DNA from: Salinibacter pepae | GTDB taxonomy: Bacteria; Bacteroidota; Rhodothermia; Rhodothermales; Salinibacteraceae | Length of the DNA: 64,000 bases | Assembly: GCF_947077775.1 (NCBI RefSeq) | Contig: NZ_CAMTTE010000001.1 | Coordinates: forward strand, 1,240,001 to 1,304,000 | Direction: 5' to 3' | Shown here: one piece after another, positions 43,101 through 51,712 of the stretch | How the letters are laid out: the number at the start of each line of letters is the position of its first letter | How positions within the stretch are numbered: position 1 is the first letter of the stretch | Notes under the pieces: model-generated | What the model saw: the letters and a program-made list of their open reading frames with translations, nothing else | Told to the model about the DNA's origin: nothing | The model's database searches: none | Made by a program: the position numbers and the translations under genes

Positions 43101-44048
43101 TCAAGACGGGATGTGCTCGCCGGTGGCCGCCGCTTCAAGTTCGCGCTTCAGGAGGTCGGCGACGGCGGCCATGCCGCTCAGGTCATGCTCGTCTTCGACC
43201 TCGGGCGAGTAGTTGGTGGTGCCGTTGATGTCGTAGGTCCAGATCTGACCCTCGGTGTCTTCGATAAATTCGATGCCCGCAATGTCGATCTGCTCCCGGT
43301 TGAGAAACGCCGTGTAGCGGTCGATGAGGGCGGCGGGCACGTCCTCGCGGAGGGCGAAGAGCGAGTCGTCCCCGTCCACGGCGCAACGGTCCTCGTCGGT
43401 GCGGCAGGCGTCGGCCGGGCAGAGCTCGAAGCCGTCGCTGGTGTCCGACGTGATGGCGTACAGGAACTCGCCGTCCACGAACTCGCAGCGCGTGATGAAC
43501 GGCTCGGCCGCCTCCACAAACTGCTGCAGAAGCGTAATGTGGGCCGGCGGCGCCGGAATGTCGCCGGCGCGCACCGCCTCCTCGAACGCCTCGTGGGTGC
43601 GGAAGAGCTGCACCCCGAGCCCCTTCCCGCCCCGATTGTGCTTCGTCACGAACGGGGTCGGCACGTCCTGCGCGGCCGCCAGCAGCGCCTCCGGCCCGCC
43701 CGCGACGGCCCGCGTGGCCGGGGTGCGCAGCCCGGCCTGCTCCAGCGCGGCGTGCTGCTGCACCTTGCTAATCTCCAGCTCGAAGGCGTGGGACCCATTG
43801 ACGACGCGCCGCCCGTGCCGCTCCAGCCACGCGATCAGCTGGCGCGTGTGCTCGACGGCCGGGCCGTGGCCCCGGGTGTGGGAGGACGCGCTCATGCGGT
43901 TCAGAAAGACGCCCTCGGGCGGGGCGCTCGTGACGTCGAAGTGGCCGTCGTCCACGAACCACTCGTCGTAGGGCACGCCGGCGTCGTCTAGGGCCGACCG
44001 GAGCGGCGGCATCCAGTCCTCGTTCTCGTAGATGATGTAAGCCTTCAT
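43101..44048 (-). CDS. ATP-grasp domain protein (RimK-like)
   Basis: The 315-residue protein is predicted to form an amide or ester bond with ATP. The ATP-grasp core has TPFVTKHNRGGKGLGVQLF, the glycine-rich loop, and HITLLQQFVEAAEPFITRCE. A metal-binding end motif is IEFIEDTEGQIWTYDINGTT. The N-terminal 90 residues form the pre-ATP-grasp domain starting MKAYIIYENEDWMPPLRSAL. The segment with several Cys and Asp (SDGFELCPADACRTDEDRC) is unusual and might bind metal. Its substrate is unknown. It is followed on the same strand by the monooxygenase gene with a 15-base-repeat spacer, so the two may act in one pathway. Confidence 0.85.
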   Translation of the reverse strand: MKAYIIYENEDWMPPLRSALDDAGVPYDEWFVDDGHFDVTSAPPEGVFLNRMSASSHTRGHGPAVEHTRQLIAWLERHGRRVVNGSHAFELEISKVQQHAALEQAGLRTPATRAVAGGPEALLAAAQDVPTPFVTKHNRGGKGLGVQLFRTHEAFEEAVRAGDIPAPPAHITLLQQFVEAAEPFITRCEFVDGEFLYAITSDTSDGFELCPADACRTDEDRCAVDGDDSLFALREDVPAALIDRYTAFLNREQIDIAGIEFIEDTEGQIWTYDINGTTNYSPEVEDEHDLSGMAAVADLLKRELEAAATGEHIPS

Positions 44049-44083
44049 GAGATGGGCGGTGACTCGTCGAAAGGAGGGAAACT

Positions 44084-44119
44084 AAAAAAGCCCCCGGCCG
44101 AACCGGTGGGCGGAGGCAG
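44084..44119 (-). terminator. Rho-independent terminator downstream of the photolyase gene
   Basis: On the minus strand a GC-rich hairpin is followed by six T. Its pairs include GCC/GGC at the base and CCG-GTT-CGG at the tip. It is in the right orientation to end leftward transcripts from the photolyase gene before the ATP-grasp gene. Confidence 0.7.
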
Positions 44120-44335
44120 CACTGCCGACCGTTCTCCACGCGGTTCACGCACGAGTGCACGGACAGCGACAACGGCATGTGGGCGAGGGGGTAGTCATCG
44201 TGGCGGCCTGACTGTTGAAAAATCACTGTGCAGTATCTATCGGGTCCGTTCGGGTTCCCCCTGTTACATGGACTTCAGCTTCTGGTCCCCAGCGACGTGC
44301 CAGTTTCTGGCGGGGCCGTCTCGCCCGAACGAAGC

Positions 44336-45817
44336 TCAGGCCCGGCTGCCGTGCCGTTCCAGGACCGTGTCGGCCTGCGCTTGGATCTCCGGACGCTGCC
44401 GCAGCTCATGGATGGCGTCTTGGGCATGGTGGTACGCGTCGTTGTGGTCCACGACGCGCTCCGGGTAGTCTTTGCCGATCACGCAGCCGGCGGCCTGCTG
44501 CTCGATGGGCGACATCTTCCAGGGGGCGTGGACGTACGCGGTCGTGTCGAGGCGCGACAGTTCGGGAACCCAGCGCCGGATGAACGTGCCGTCGGGGTCC
44601 TGCTCCTTGCCCTGCTTCACCGGGTTGTAGATGCGCACGCGGTTGATGCCGGTCGTGCCGGACTGCATCTGCACCTGCGGGTAGTGGATGCCCGGCACGT
44701 AGTCGGCCATGAGGCCGCCGTAGGTGGGCGCGAAGCGGCGCCAGTCGAGCCAGCAGTCGTAGGCCGCAAACGAGCAGAGCATCGCCCGCATGCGGAAGTT
44801 GAGCCAGCCCGTGGCCCGCAGGTGCCGCATGCAGGCGTCAACCATGGGGAACCCCGTGCGGCCGTGGAGCCACGCGTCGTAGAGCGCCGGGTCCCAGTCA
44901 TCGGCGCGAAGGGCATCGAAGGCGGGGATGTAGCTCTCGTTCTCGATCCGGGGCGCGTCCTCCAGCTTCTGCGTGAAGTGGCTGTGCCAGTGCAGGCGGC
45001 TTTCGAAGCTGCTCAGCGCCTTGCGTCGGGCCGCCGCGTCCGGGCCGTTCGCTCCGCGAAGCTCTTCCTGCCGCCGTCGCAGCTCGTACACCACCCGCCG
45101 GAGGCTGATCGTGCCGTAGGCCAGGTGCACCGAGATCCGCGAGCACTCCGTCTGTGCGGGACCAGGGCGCGACATGGCCCGGCGGTAGCGGCGCCCTCGT
45201 TCGCGAAGGAACGAGTCGAGGGTGCGGTGGGCCTCCGCCTCTCCAATCTGCTGAAGGGCGGCGGTCGACGGCCGGAGCCCCAGGTCGGCGTGGGACGGCA
45301 TCGGCCCCGGATCGATGTCCTCGACCGGCACCAGCGACTCGGGCGGGTGCACGAGCGGCCGGTCCATGGACGCCTCCCACTGGTCGGCCCACTCGTCCCG
45401 GTCGTGCGGCCCGCGCACCACGCCTCGGCTTGGCACCTCCGTACACGGGACCTCGTGGGCGCGGGCCCAGTCACGGACGCGCTGGTCCCGCTCGTGGGTG
45501 CGCTGGTTGCCGGTTTCTTCGTGAGCCCAGAGACGAAGGGGGCCGGCGGTCGCCCGCAGCGACTCGAGGACCTCCGGCATTTCGCCGCAGCGCACGACCA
45601 GGGGCTGTCCCCGCTTCGCGAGGCGGGCCCGCAGCTCAATGAGCGCCTCCCGAATCAGCGTCCAGTGGCGCGGATGATAGTCCGCCCCCGCCGCGATGGA
45701 CGGCTCCGCCACGTAGAGGGGCAGCACCGGTCCCCGATCGGCGGCCTCCGCGAGGGGGCGATGGTCGCCCACCCGCAGGTCTCTTTTGTACCAGACGACT
45801 TGCGTGCGCGGCGGCAT
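44336..45817 (-). CDS. Cryptochrome/deoxyribodipyrimidine photolyase family protein
   Basis: This enzyme is expected to repair UV-induced pyrimidine dimers with light, using FAD. The 493-residue product has an N-terminal photolyase alpha/beta domain (QVVWYKRDLRVGDHRPL). The C-terminal helical FAD domain contains the usual block ESYIPAFDALRADDWDP, then HGRTGFPMVDACMRHLRATG and WLNFRMRAMLCSFAAYDCWL. GTTGINRVRIYNPVKQGKEQ and PDGTFIRRWVPEL complete it. The FAD-domain pattern is intact. A cryptochrome role cannot be distinguished from a photolyase by sequence alone. The ATG at 45817 is preferred because the domain begins within a few residues of it. It is divergent from hsp20. Confidence 0.9.
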   Translation of the reverse strand: MPPRTQVVWYKRDLRVGDHRPLAEAADRGPVLPLYVAEPSIAAGADYHPRHWTLIREALIELRARLAKRGQPLVVRCGEMPEVLESLRATAGPLRLWAHEETGNQRTHERDQRVRDWARAHEVPCTEVPSRGVVRGPHDRDEWADQWEASMDRPLVHPPESLVPVEDIDPGPMPSHADLGLRPSTAALQQIGEAEAHRTLDSFLRERGRRYRRAMSRPGPAQTECSRISVHLAYGTISLRRVVYELRRRQEELRGANGPDAAARRKALSSFESRLHWHSHFTQKLEDAPRIENESYIPAFDALRADDWDPALYDAWLHGRTGFPMVDACMRHLRATGWLNFRMRAMLCSFAAYDCWLDWRRFAPTYGGLMADYVPGIHYPQVQMQSGTTGINRVRIYNPVKQGKEQDPDGTFIRRWVPELSRLDTTAYVHAPWKMSPIEQQAAGCVIGKDYPERVVDHNDAYHHAQDAIHELRQRPEIQAQADTVLERHGSRA

Positions 45818-46191
45818 GGGCGGGGCGAAAGCATTGATTTGAGTACAATTGGTGTACTGCTCTCGTCCCCCTCCGATTCCCCAAAACCCTTCCCATTCTG
45901 CAAGATCTGTCGGCGGTTGTCCACGAACATCGTGCGGGGCGGGGCCCACCGCTCAGCGCGGCAGACATGCACGTCAAATCTACAGCCCTGCTCTGTCGGG
46001 GCGACAGGGCCGCCTGTCGGGGGTTCGGACCGGCCCGGGCGCTCGGTGGGATGGCACGCGCGTTGATTGTGCGGATGAACAGATGTGCTGACGACGCGGG
46101 CACGGACGGCGCCCGCTCTTGAGATTTGCTCGTACTGCTACGACCCTGTTCGCTGTACTGTTGAACGAGACGATTGGACGAGGTGAGACCC
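45818..46191. other. Divergent promoter region, photolyase and hsp20
   Basis: The 374 bases hold the start regions of two stress-related genes. The photolyase side (45830-45860) has an AT-richer stretch, TTGATTTGAGTACAATTG. On the hsp20 side TCTTGAGA occurs at about 46120, which weakly resembles a heat-shock -35 element, but no matching -10 element is visible. I see no CIRCE repeat. Confidence 0.4.
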
Positions 46192-46635
46192 ATGACGCAG
46201 ATGACGCGCCGAGCGCCCACCCGTACTCTTCGCCCCCTGCAACGCGAGGTGGACGACCCCTTCGACCAGTTCTTCGGCCGCACCGACGGCGGAGCCCAAA
46301 GCATCTCTGCCGTTTGGTCGCCGAGCACCGACCTGGTGGAGACGGACGACGCCTTCCGCCTCCACCTGGACGTGCCCGGCATGAGTGCGGACGACATCAG
46401 TATTAACCTCCAGAACCGCACGCTGACCGTGAACGGCGAGCGCAGTAGCGAGCGAACGGACGAACGCGAAGACTTCGTCCGCGTGGAGCGTGCCGTTGGC
46501 ACCTTCCACCGCACGTTCACGCTCCCGGACGCCGTCGACGCCGATCACATCGAGGCGACCTACGACGACGGCGTACTGACGATTCGCGTCCCGAAGACGG
46601 AAGAGAGCACGCGCCGTCAGATCGAGATCCAGTAG
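46192..46635 (+). CDS. Hsp20/alpha-crystallin family small heat-shock protein
   Basis: This is a cytosolic holdase chaperone of 147 residues. The alpha-crystallin domain runs from about residue 45. WSPSTDLVETDDAFRLHLDV begins it, PGMSADDISINLQNRTLTVN follows, and GTFHRTFTLPDAVDADHIEA gives the next strand pair. The final strand is YDDGVLTIRVPK, which normally carries the I-x-I/V tail motif. The ATG at 46192 is preferred to an upstream TTG. A terminator hairpin follows about 90 bases after the stop, so it is transcribed alone. Its divergent neighbour is the photolyase gene. Confidence 0.94.
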   Translation: MTQMTRRAPTRTLRPLQREVDDPFDQFFGRTDGGAQSISAVWSPSTDLVETDDAFRLHLDVPGMSADDISINLQNRTLTVNGERSSERTDEREDFVRVERAVGTFHRTFTLPDAVDADHIEATYDDGVLTIRVPKTEESTRRQIEIQ

Positions 46636-46723
46636 CCCGGCGTCCGCCCATCCGATCTCCGCGGGCCGGCCGATGAGGTCCGGACCCGCGTCGGGAACGA
46701 GTTGTGATCGGGTGCGGCTTCGT

Positions 46724-46767
46724 GCTCCCGGTCGGACTCCTCCGGCCCGGCCGGGGCGTTTCTTTTT
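46724..46767 (+). terminator. Rho-independent terminator of hsp20
   Basis: GCTCCCGG pairs with CCGGGGC (one bulge), with an inner GC-rich stem, and is followed by GTTTCTTTTTGG. It lies 89 bases beyond the hsp20 stop in the correct orientation. Confidence 0.65.
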
Positions 46768-46810
46768 GGAGGGATTGCCTCGGGGCTGCGGAGGGGCATA
46801 GGTCCCCGCG

Positions 46811-47464
46811 TTACCTCGTGTTCTCTCGTGCGATGGTGGCGGTGTAGAGCCCCCAGAGTCCCGCCTTCCGGTGGGCCACGACCTCCAGGTTCGTTCCCGC
46901 AAGCATCGGCCGCAGCCGCCGGTTGAAGTCCGAGACCAGGAGCCGCGCCACTGGATTGCCCAGCCGACGCAGCAGCGAGGGCGGCGTCTCCGGCGGCAGA
47001 AATTTGTCGTAGATCGAGATGCGTCCCCCCGGGGCCAGTACGCGCGCCGCCTCGGCCAGGACCGCCCCCGGATCCGGAAGCACCGAGAGAAGCAGATGAA
47101 GCAGGACGACATCGAACGAGTCGTCCTCGAAGGGGAGCGCGTGGGCGTCTCCGACGTGGGCATCGACCGCTCGTCCAAGCGTCTGTGCCCGTGCCTTCGT
47201 GCGGCGCACCATCGCCGGCACCGCATCGAGGGCCGTAACCTGCGTCTCGGGGGGCAGGTGCGCGAGGTCCAGTCCAGTGCCGCACCCCGAAAGCAAGATT
47301 CGGGCGTCCGGGGCTGGATCGAGCCACCGGAGGGCCCGTTGCCGCCCGCACGCCATCGGCCACGCGAGGGCATCGTAGACCGGCGCGTAGAGCCGATACC
47401 GGGTCCGATTCCACCAGCGTGCCCACGTTCGGGGCGGCGGAGAGGCCGTGGACTCAGTGGTCAT
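46811..47464 (-). CDS. Class I SAM-dependent methyltransferase
   Basis: From the ATG at 47464 the product has 217 residues. Methyltransferase motif I is ARILLSGCGTGLDLAHLPP. The acidic residue at the end of strand 2 is in VTALDAVPAMV. The later strand is FDVVLLHLLLSVLPDPGAVL, followed by ARVLAPGGRISIYDKFLPP. The pattern is that of UbiE/phospholipid-type methyltransferases, with the short RYRLYAPVYDALA start characteristic of that group. The acceptor is unknown. It is divergent from the CoA-transferase gene at 47593. Confidence 0.87.
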   Translation of the reverse strand: MTTESTASPPPRTWARWWNRTRYRLYAPVYDALAWPMACGRQRALRWLDPAPDARILLSGCGTGLDLAHLPPETQVTALDAVPAMVRRTKARAQTLGRAVDAHVGDAHALPFEDDSFDVVLLHLLLSVLPDPGAVLAEAARVLAPGGRISIYDKFLPPETPPSLLRRLGNPVARLLVSDFNRRLRPMLAGTNLEVVAHRKAGLWGLYTATIARENTR

Positions 47465-47592
47465 ATCGCGGGGCGCGTCGTTCCAGCATGGTCGAACCCA
47501 TCGGGGCATGTTCAATTCAAAGGGGCCCAATTGTTCGGCGGGGCCCACCCTCGTGTTGCCCGACCACACCTCTTCCAAAACGCGCTCCCCCC

Positions 47593-48780
47593 GTGCTCGA
47601 TGATCTCGTCGTCCTGGAACTCGCCTCTGTCCTCGCCGGCCCCAGCGTCGGCCAGTTTTTCGCCGAGCTCGGGGCAACGGTGCTCAAGGTCGAAAACCCG
47701 CGCACGGACGGCGACGTGACCCGCCGGTGGCGTGCGCCCGAGGGCGACGGCGACGGACGCGGCGACCGGTCGGCCTACTTTTGCTGCTGCAACCACGGGA
47801 AGCAGTCGATCGCCCTTGACCTGTCCACGGAGGCGGGGCGGACGCTCCTGCACGAGCTGGCGAAAGACGCCGATGTGGTGCTTGCCAGCTACCGCCCCGG
47901 CACGGCCGAGGCGCTGGGGGCCGACTACGAGACGCTGTCGAGCATCAATCCAGAGCTGATCTACGGCCACGTGACCGGCTACGGCCCCGACCGCGAGCGG
48001 GCGGGCTACGACGCCGTCATCCAGGCGGAAAGCGGATTCATGCACATGAACGGCCCGGCCGACGGCCCGCCGACGAAATTGCCGGTGGCCCTGATGGACG
48101 TGCTGGCCGCCCACCAGCTCAAAGAGGGACTCCTCGTGGCCCTGCTGCGGCGGGAGCAGGGCGGCGACGGGGCGTACGTGCCCGTCTCCCTTCTCCAGTC
48201 GGCCGTGAGCGGCCTCGCCAACCAGGCGACCAACTGGCTCGTGGCCGGCCACCGCCCGCAGCGCATGGGCTCGGCCCACCCCAACATTGCCCCGTACGGC
48301 ACGTCCTTTCCGACGGCCGACGGCCAGTCGATCGTCCTGGCGGTGGGCACCGACCGCCAGTTTGCGGCGCTGTGCGACATTCTCGGGCGCCCGGATCTGG
48401 CCGACGACTCGCGATTCGCGACAAACGAGCAGCGCGTGGCCCACCGCGATGCGCTGCATGCCGTGCTGGCGGACCGGATCCAGCGGCTCGACCACGACGC
48501 CCTGCTGACGGGCCTCCACGAGTGCGGCGTACCGGTCGGAACCGTGCGCGACATCCCCGCCGCCCTCGAACAGCCCCCGGCGGAGGCGATGGTTCTGAAC
48601 CGGGGGGATGGGCCGGCCGGAACGCGGCAGGCGGCTTTCCCCCATGCCGACGATGCTGCTCAGTCGCTTCGCCCCCCGCCGCGGTACGCCGAACACACGG
48701 CCGCGATCCTGCGCGAACGCCTCGCCTGCTCGCCCGACCGGGTGGATGCACTCGCGCAGGACGACGTGATTGTCCGGTAG
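47593..48780 (+). CDS. CaiB/BaiF family CoA-transferase (family III)
   Basis: This enzyme moves CoA between carboxylic acids. From a GTG at 47593 it has 395 residues. It starts VLDDLVVLELASVLAGPSVG and then QFFAELGATVLKVENPRTDG, the family III opening. The block that holds the catalytic Asp reads GYDAVIQAESGFMHMNGPAD. Further family blocks are LPVALMDVLAAHQLKEGLLV and GSAHPNIAPYGTSFPTADGQ. Its substrates are unknown. The gene is divergent from the methyltransferase gene and convergent with glycyl-tRNA synthetase (25 bases apart). The GTG is chosen because the longer frame upstream is Arg/Pro-rich and lacks conservation. Confidence 0.92.
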   Translation: MLDDLVVLELASVLAGPSVGQFFAELGATVLKVENPRTDGDVTRRWRAPEGDGDGRGDRSAYFCCCNHGKQSIALDLSTEAGRTLLHELAKDADVVLASYRPGTAEALGADYETLSSINPELIYGHVTGYGPDRERAGYDAVIQAESGFMHMNGPADGPPTKLPVALMDVLAAHQLKEGLLVALLRREQGGDGAYVPVSLLQSAVSGLANQATNWLVAGHRPQRMGSAHPNIAPYGTSFPTADGQSIVLAVGTDRQFAALCDILGRPDLADDSRFATNEQRVAHRDALHAVLADRIQRLDHDALLTGLHECGVPVGTVRDIPAALEQPPAEAMVLNRGDGPAGTRQAAFPHADDAAQSLRPPPRYAEHTAAILRERLACSPDRVDALAQDDVIVR

Positions 48781-48805
48781 CCCCTGCGGGCCGTGCCTCC
48801 GCGCC

Positions 48806-50245
48806 CTACGACGACGCCTCCCAGTTGGCCGTCTGATCGAAGATGTAGGTGGCAAGCTGGTCGATCGCCACGCGGTCCTGCTCCATTGTGTCGCGGTCGC
48901 GGACCGTCACCGTCTGGTCGTCGAGCGTGTCGAAGTCGACGGTGATGCAGAAGGGCGTGCCCGCCTCGTCCTGCCGGCGGTAGCGCTTGCCCATCGAGCC
49001 GCGGTCGTCGTAGCGGACGTTGAAGTGCTGGTTCAGGTCGGCCTCGATGTCGCGGGCAATGTCCGGCAGGCCCTCCTTGTCCGTGAGCGGGAAGATGCCG
49101 GCGCGGACGGGCGCCACCTCGGGGTGGAACTGCAGCACCGAACGCGTATCCCCCTTCACCTCCTCCTCGTAGTACGCGTCACAGAGCACCATGAAGAGCG
49201 TCCGGTCGAGGCCCGTGGAGGTCTCTACGACGTACGGCGTGTAGCGCTCCTCCTCCCACGGGTCGTAGTACGACATCTTCTTGCCGGAGTACTCCTCGTG
49301 CCGGCTCAGGTCGTAGTCGGTCCGGGAGTGGATGCCCTCCAGCTCCTTCCAGCCGATCGGGAAGTCGTACTGGATGTCGACCGCCGCGTTGGCGTAGTGC
49401 GAGAGCTGGTCGTGCTCGTGGAAGCGGAGGTTCGACGGGTCGATGCCGAGGCTCTCGTGCCACGCCATCCGGCGCTCCTTCCACTGCTCGTACCAGTCGA
49501 GCTCGGTGCCCGGCTTCACGAAGTACTGCATCTCCATCTGCTCGAACTCCCGCATGCGGAAGACGAACTGCCGGGCCACGATCTCATTGCGGAACGCCTT
49601 GCCAATCTGCGCCACGCCGAACGGCACGTGCAGGCGGGCCGGCTCCCGGGCGTTGTGGAAGTTGACGAAGATGCCCTGGGCCGTCTCGGGCCGCAGGAAG
49701 ACCGTCTGCCCGTCCACCGGTCCCATCTCCGTCTCGAACATGAGGTTGAACTGGCGCACGTCCGTCCAGTCGAACGCACCGGACTCGGGGGCCGGGATCT
49801 CCTCGTCCATAACGATGTCGTGGAGCCGGTCGTTCATCTCCTCCCCCGCGTTGAGCGCCTCCACCAGCCGCTCGCGGACCGCCTCGGCGTGCGCCTCTTC
49901 GCCCTCCTCCCGGAGGGCCCGGATGTAGTCCTCGATCAGTTCGTCGGCGCGGTAGCGATTCCCGGAGGCCTTGTCGTCAATGAGCGGATCGTTGAACGCC
50001 TCCGTGTGGCCCGACGCGTCCCACGTCTTCGGGTGCATCATGATGGAGGCGTCCAGCCCCACGATGTCGTCGTTCTGGTACACCATCGACTGCCACCACT
50101 TCTCCTTCACGTTGCGCTTCAGCTCCACCCCCATCGGGCCGTAGTCGTACGTCGCGCTCAGGCCACCGTAGATCTCGGACGACTGGACGATGAAGCCGCG
50201 CTGCTTGGAGAGGGAAACGATGGTGTCGAACAGGTCGTCGCTCAT
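48806..50245 (-). CDS. glyS: Glycyl-tRNA synthetase (dimeric class II)
   Basis: This essential enzyme charges tRNA-Gly. The 479-residue protein is the alpha2, eukaryote/archaea-like type. It starts with FDTIVSLSKQRGFIVQSSEI and YGGLSATYDYGPMGVELKRN. Class II motif 2 lies in FRNEIVARQFVFRMREFEQM. Motif 3 is ETSTGLDRTLFMVL, and an anticodon-binding domain follows (from about residue 375, with VLQFHPEVAPVRAGIFPLT). It is the normal length for the family. It is convergent with the CoA-transferase gene. There is a gap of about 120 bases to the four-helix-bundle gene on its upstream side. Confidence 0.96.
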   Translation of the reverse strand: MSDDLFDTIVSLSKQRGFIVQSSEIYGGLSATYDYGPMGVELKRNVKEKWWQSMVYQNDDIVGLDASIMMHPKTWDASGHTEAFNDPLIDDKASGNRYRADELIEDYIRALREEGEEAHAEAVRERLVEALNAGEEMNDRLHDIVMDEEIPAPESGAFDWTDVRQFNLMFETEMGPVDGQTVFLRPETAQGIFVNFHNAREPARLHVPFGVAQIGKAFRNEIVARQFVFRMREFEQMEMQYFVKPGTELDWYEQWKERRMAWHESLGIDPSNLRFHEHDQLSHYANAAVDIQYDFPIGWKELEGIHSRTDYDLSRHEEYSGKKMSYYDPWEEERYTPYVVETSTGLDRTLFMVLCDAYYEEEVKGDTRSVLQFHPEVAPVRAGIFPLTDKEGLPDIARDIEADLNQHFNVRYDDRGSMGKRYRRQDEAGTPFCITVDFDTLDDQTVTVRDRDTMEQDRVAIDQLATYIFDQTANWEASS

Positions 50246-50334
50246 GGAATCGGGGAACGGTAATGAATCACAGGAACGCTGGAGGATCAGCGCCGAAAGG
50301 TATCAACCGCTTCTGCTGGATGCAACGGGACCGC

Positions 50335-50355
50335 CTCATTGTTCATTGAGCATTG
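50335..50355. repeat. AT-rich short repeat at the 3' side of the four-helix-bundle gene
   Basis: TCATTGTTCATTGAGCATTG is built of CATT-type words that recur on the other side of the gene at 50728-50767. The patch is clearly richer in A and T than the flanking chromosome. Confidence 0.6.
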
Positions 50356-50368
50356 GTGCGGCGTTCCG

Positions 50369-50746
50369 CTATCGGCCGCGGATCTTTTCTTTCGCGGTGT
50401 GGACGGACTGGGAGAGGATGGCGCAAAGCTGGTCCGTTTCGGCGGTGATGGCGTGGAGGCGCTGGGCGGGGAGCAGGTCGGCTTTCCGGATGAGCCGAAG
50501 CCACGTCTTGGTCTCGCGCAGCTCTTTCAGACTGATGCTCAGCTTGTGGGCAAAATCGCGGCGGCTCTCCGCGGCACAGCCTTCCGAGTAGTTTGGCGCC
50601 GGCGATGTACCGCTGCGCACGAGTTGACCCGCAATATGCTGGCCCAGCCGTGTGTCCGGTAGTGCATCCGCCACCTTTCCAATCCGTACCGCAAAGTCGA
50701 TTAGGCGATCCTCCAGTTCTTCCGAGGTCATTTGCTCATTTCTCAT
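50369..50746 (-). CDS. Four-helix bundle protein (23S rRNA intervening-sequence / TIGR02436-type)
   Basis: The product has 125 residues and the four-helix pattern of this family. EELEDRLIDFAVRIGKVADA starts it, and LGQHIAGQLVRSGTSPAPNY follows. SEGCAAESRRDFAHKLSISL and KELRETKTWLRLIRKADLL complete the signature. Family members are encoded in rRNA intervening sequences and as stand-alone genes; the diversity-generating retroelement accessory protein Avd has the same fold. The molecular function of this one is unknown. The first codons (MRNEQM) lie in the CATTTGCTCATT repeat, which offers several ATGs; 50731 is an alternative start. It looks acquired, given its lower GC flanks. Confidence 0.87.
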   Translation of the reverse strand: MRNEQMTSEELEDRLIDFAVRIGKVADALPDTRLGQHIAGQLVRSGTSPAPNYSEGCAAESRRDFAHKLSISLKELRETKTWLRLIRKADLLPAQRLHAITAETDQLCAILSQSVHTAKEKIRGR

Positions 50747-50767
50747 TTTTCCATTTGCTCATTTTTT
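50728..50767. repeat. AT-rich repeat covering the start of the four-helix-bundle gene
   Basis: Words TCATTTGCTCATT, TCTCATTTTT and CATTTGCTCATTTT follow one another. On the coding strand they read as repeats of AAATGAGCAAATG, so several in-frame and out-of-frame ATGs stand near the start. The run of A/T words continues to about 50805. Confidence 0.75.
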
Positions 50768-50807
50768 ACATGACGCAATGCCGAAATGACGAAATAAAAA
50801 ATGGCCT

Positions 50808-51584
50808 CTAGTCAATCACGCCGCGTTCGGCCAGAGATGTGTGCTCGGTGCCGGCGATGATGAGGTGGTCGTGCACCGGAATCCCCATCGTGCCGCCGGC
50901 CTCTGCGAGCTGCCGGGTGATCCGGATGTCCTCACGGCTGGGCTCGGGGTTGCCGGAGGGGTGGTTGTGGAGACAGATGACCGCAGCCGCGTCGTCGAGA
51001 ATCGCCTGCTCGAAGACCCCCCGCGGCTCCACGACACTCGACGAGAGGCCGCCTTCGCTGACGGTATAGTCCCCGATGATGACGTTGGCCGTGTTGAGGT
51101 GGACGACCTTGAACACCTCCTTGTCCAGGTCGCGCAGGAGCGGGCCGTAGACATCCGCCACGTCGGCGGGGCAGGTGACCTGCATTCGCTCGTCCTCCTG
51201 CCGCTGCGACTCGACGCGACGCCCGGCCTCAAACGCGGCGGCCAGCTTGGTGGCCTTGGCCGGCCCCACGCCCCGCATGCGGGTCAGCTCCTTCGGCTTG
51301 CGCTGCGAGACCTCGTGCAGCGAGCCGTACGACTGGAGCAGGGCGCGGCCGAGCTCGACGGCGGAGACGGGTCCGTCGCTGGTGCGGGTGCCAGACCCAA
51401 GCAGAAGGGCCAGCACTTCCGCGTCGGAAAGAACGGTAGGCCCGTGCGTCAGCAGCTTCTCGCGCGGCTGGTCGGACTCGTCCCATTCGTGGATCGGGAC
51501 GCGGTAGAGCAGGGCCGGCTCTTCCGACCCTTCGGGGGACGACGGGGCTTCGTCGGAGGCGTCGAACGCAGAATCGGAGGGCAT
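50808..51584 (-). CDS. radC: RadC family protein (JAB/MPN domain)
   Basis: The 258-residue protein has the RadC layout. An N-terminal helix-hairpin-helix-like region contains REKLLTHGPTVLSDAEVLAL and ELTRMRGVGPAKATKLAAAF. The C-terminal JAB/MPN domain carries the metal motif ICLHNHPSGNPEPSREDI (H-x-H ... S ... D), so it should bind zinc. Its biochemical function is unsettled despite the historical link to DNA repair. A poorly conserved 30-residue acidic N-terminus precedes the homology. It lies between the four-helix-bundle patch and rho, all on the minus strand. Confidence 0.93.
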   Translation of the reverse strand: MPSDSAFDASDEAPSSPEGSEEPALLYRVPIHEWDESDQPREKLLTHGPTVLSDAEVLALLLGSGTRTSDGPVSAVELGRALLQSYGSLHEVSQRKPKELTRMRGVGPAKATKLAAAFEAGRRVESQRQEDERMQVTCPADVADVYGPLLRDLDKEVFKVVHLNTANVIIGDYTVSEGGLSSSVVEPRGVFEQAILDDAAAVICLHNHPSGNPEPSREDIRITRQLAEAGGTMGIPVHDHLIIAGTEHTSLAERGVID

Positions 51585-51712
51585 CGCGGAGCGGGAAAAC
51601 AGGGAGAAAGGCCACGTGTCCCCCAGACACGTTCTCCCCGATGTCCATAACGCGTTCTGCCCGTGCCGGCGGACCGATCTTGCTTCTTCGGGCCCGCCGG
51701 CGCTCGTTCCAT

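Noticed and set aside
44228-46066. A 612-codon rightward frame opposite the photolyase
   Set aside because: It is the antisense of a clear photolyase; composition is His/Arg/Val-rich as expected of a complement frame.
46100-46192. Heat-shock promoter or CIRCE operator before hsp20
   Set aside because: A CTTGAGA word exists but no matching -10 element or inverted repeat accompanies it.
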